From Phycisphaerae bacterium (GTDB lineage: Bacteria; Planctomycetota; Phycisphaerae; SM23-33), in contig JALHTV010000291.1 of assembly GCA_022866005.1 (NCBI GenBank), positions 1-6,444 on the forward strand: 6,444 nt of DNA, written 5' to 3'. Position 1 is the first letter of the stretch, and each line of letters opens with the position of its first letter. The notes under the pieces were generated by a model. That model was given only the letters and a program-made list of their open reading frames with translations, was not told the origin of the DNA and did not search any database. This document shows, piece after piece, positions 6,382-6,444 of the stretch. The position numbers and the translations under genes were made by a program.

Positions 6382-6444
6382 CTACGGCAGGTGCTTGCGG
6401 GCCGCCTGGTCGATCTGGGCGAAGAGGGCCCCCGCCCGCTCCAG
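6382..6444 (-). CDS. C-terminal 20 residues of an unidentified gene (partial, cut by window edge)
   Basis: On the minus strand the last bases read as 20 open codons ending ARKHLP and a TAG at 6382-6384. The residues (LERAGALFAQIDQAARKHLP) look like a C-terminal amphipathic helix, but too little is present to name the protein. The stop is separated from the zinc-ribbon ATG by only CCC and is in the same frame, so this gene is probably the preceding member of the same operon. Confidence 0.5.
   Translation of the reverse strand: MERAGALFAQIDQAARKHLP

Overview
The window is GC-rich (roughly two thirds G+C by eye), with GTG as well as ATG starts and densely overlapping genes. The gene content suggests a bacterium, most probably Planctomycetota (perhaps Phycisphaerae). 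I base this on the long secreted S41 protease with a large helical N-terminus, the RDD protein with a long repeat ectodomain, and a small zinc-ribbon protein of a kind I associate with planctomycete genomes. This assignment is inference. The cut genes at both ends suggest a contig fragment.

Layout: (1) At the left edge, on the minus strand, is the N-terminal 177 residues of a MagIII-type (COG2231) HhH-GPD DNA glycosylase. (2) A 173-bp divergent intergenic region (532-704) follows. It holds a good sigma70-like promoter facing left, placed so the glycosylase mRNA would be almost leaderless, and a perfect TATAAT facing right. (3) On the plus strand, 705-3296 encodes an 863-residue secreted C-terminal-processing-type protease: signal peptide, ~440-residue helical/TPR-like region, PDZ domain, and S41 domain with an intact Ser717/Lys742/Gln746 triad. 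(4) Only 15 bp separate its stop from the end of a convergent minus-strand gene cluster filling the rest of the window.

Read in transcription order (right to left), that cluster holds: the last 20 codons of an unidentified gene; a small zinc-ribbon protein (start 6378); a predicted lipoprotein (5878-4925) with a possible LolA/LolB-like fold; and an RDD-family membrane protein with a repeat-rich exported N-terminus (4928-3312). Junctions are 3 nt, ATGA (through the extended frame) and GTGA, so the genes are very probably co-transcribed and translationally coupled. Together they look like a small envelope-associated module with a zinc-binding cytoplasmic partner. What the module does is unknown.

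The most interesting observation is an in-frame TAG at 5956-5958 in the zinc-ribbon gene. After it the frame stays open for 26 more protein-like codons and ends in the ATGA overlap with the lipoprotein gene. The gene therefore looks interrupted by a single nonsense codon: recent mutation, sequence error, or stop readthrough. UAG is used as an ordinary stop in the RDD gene, so wholesale UAG reassignment is unlikely.
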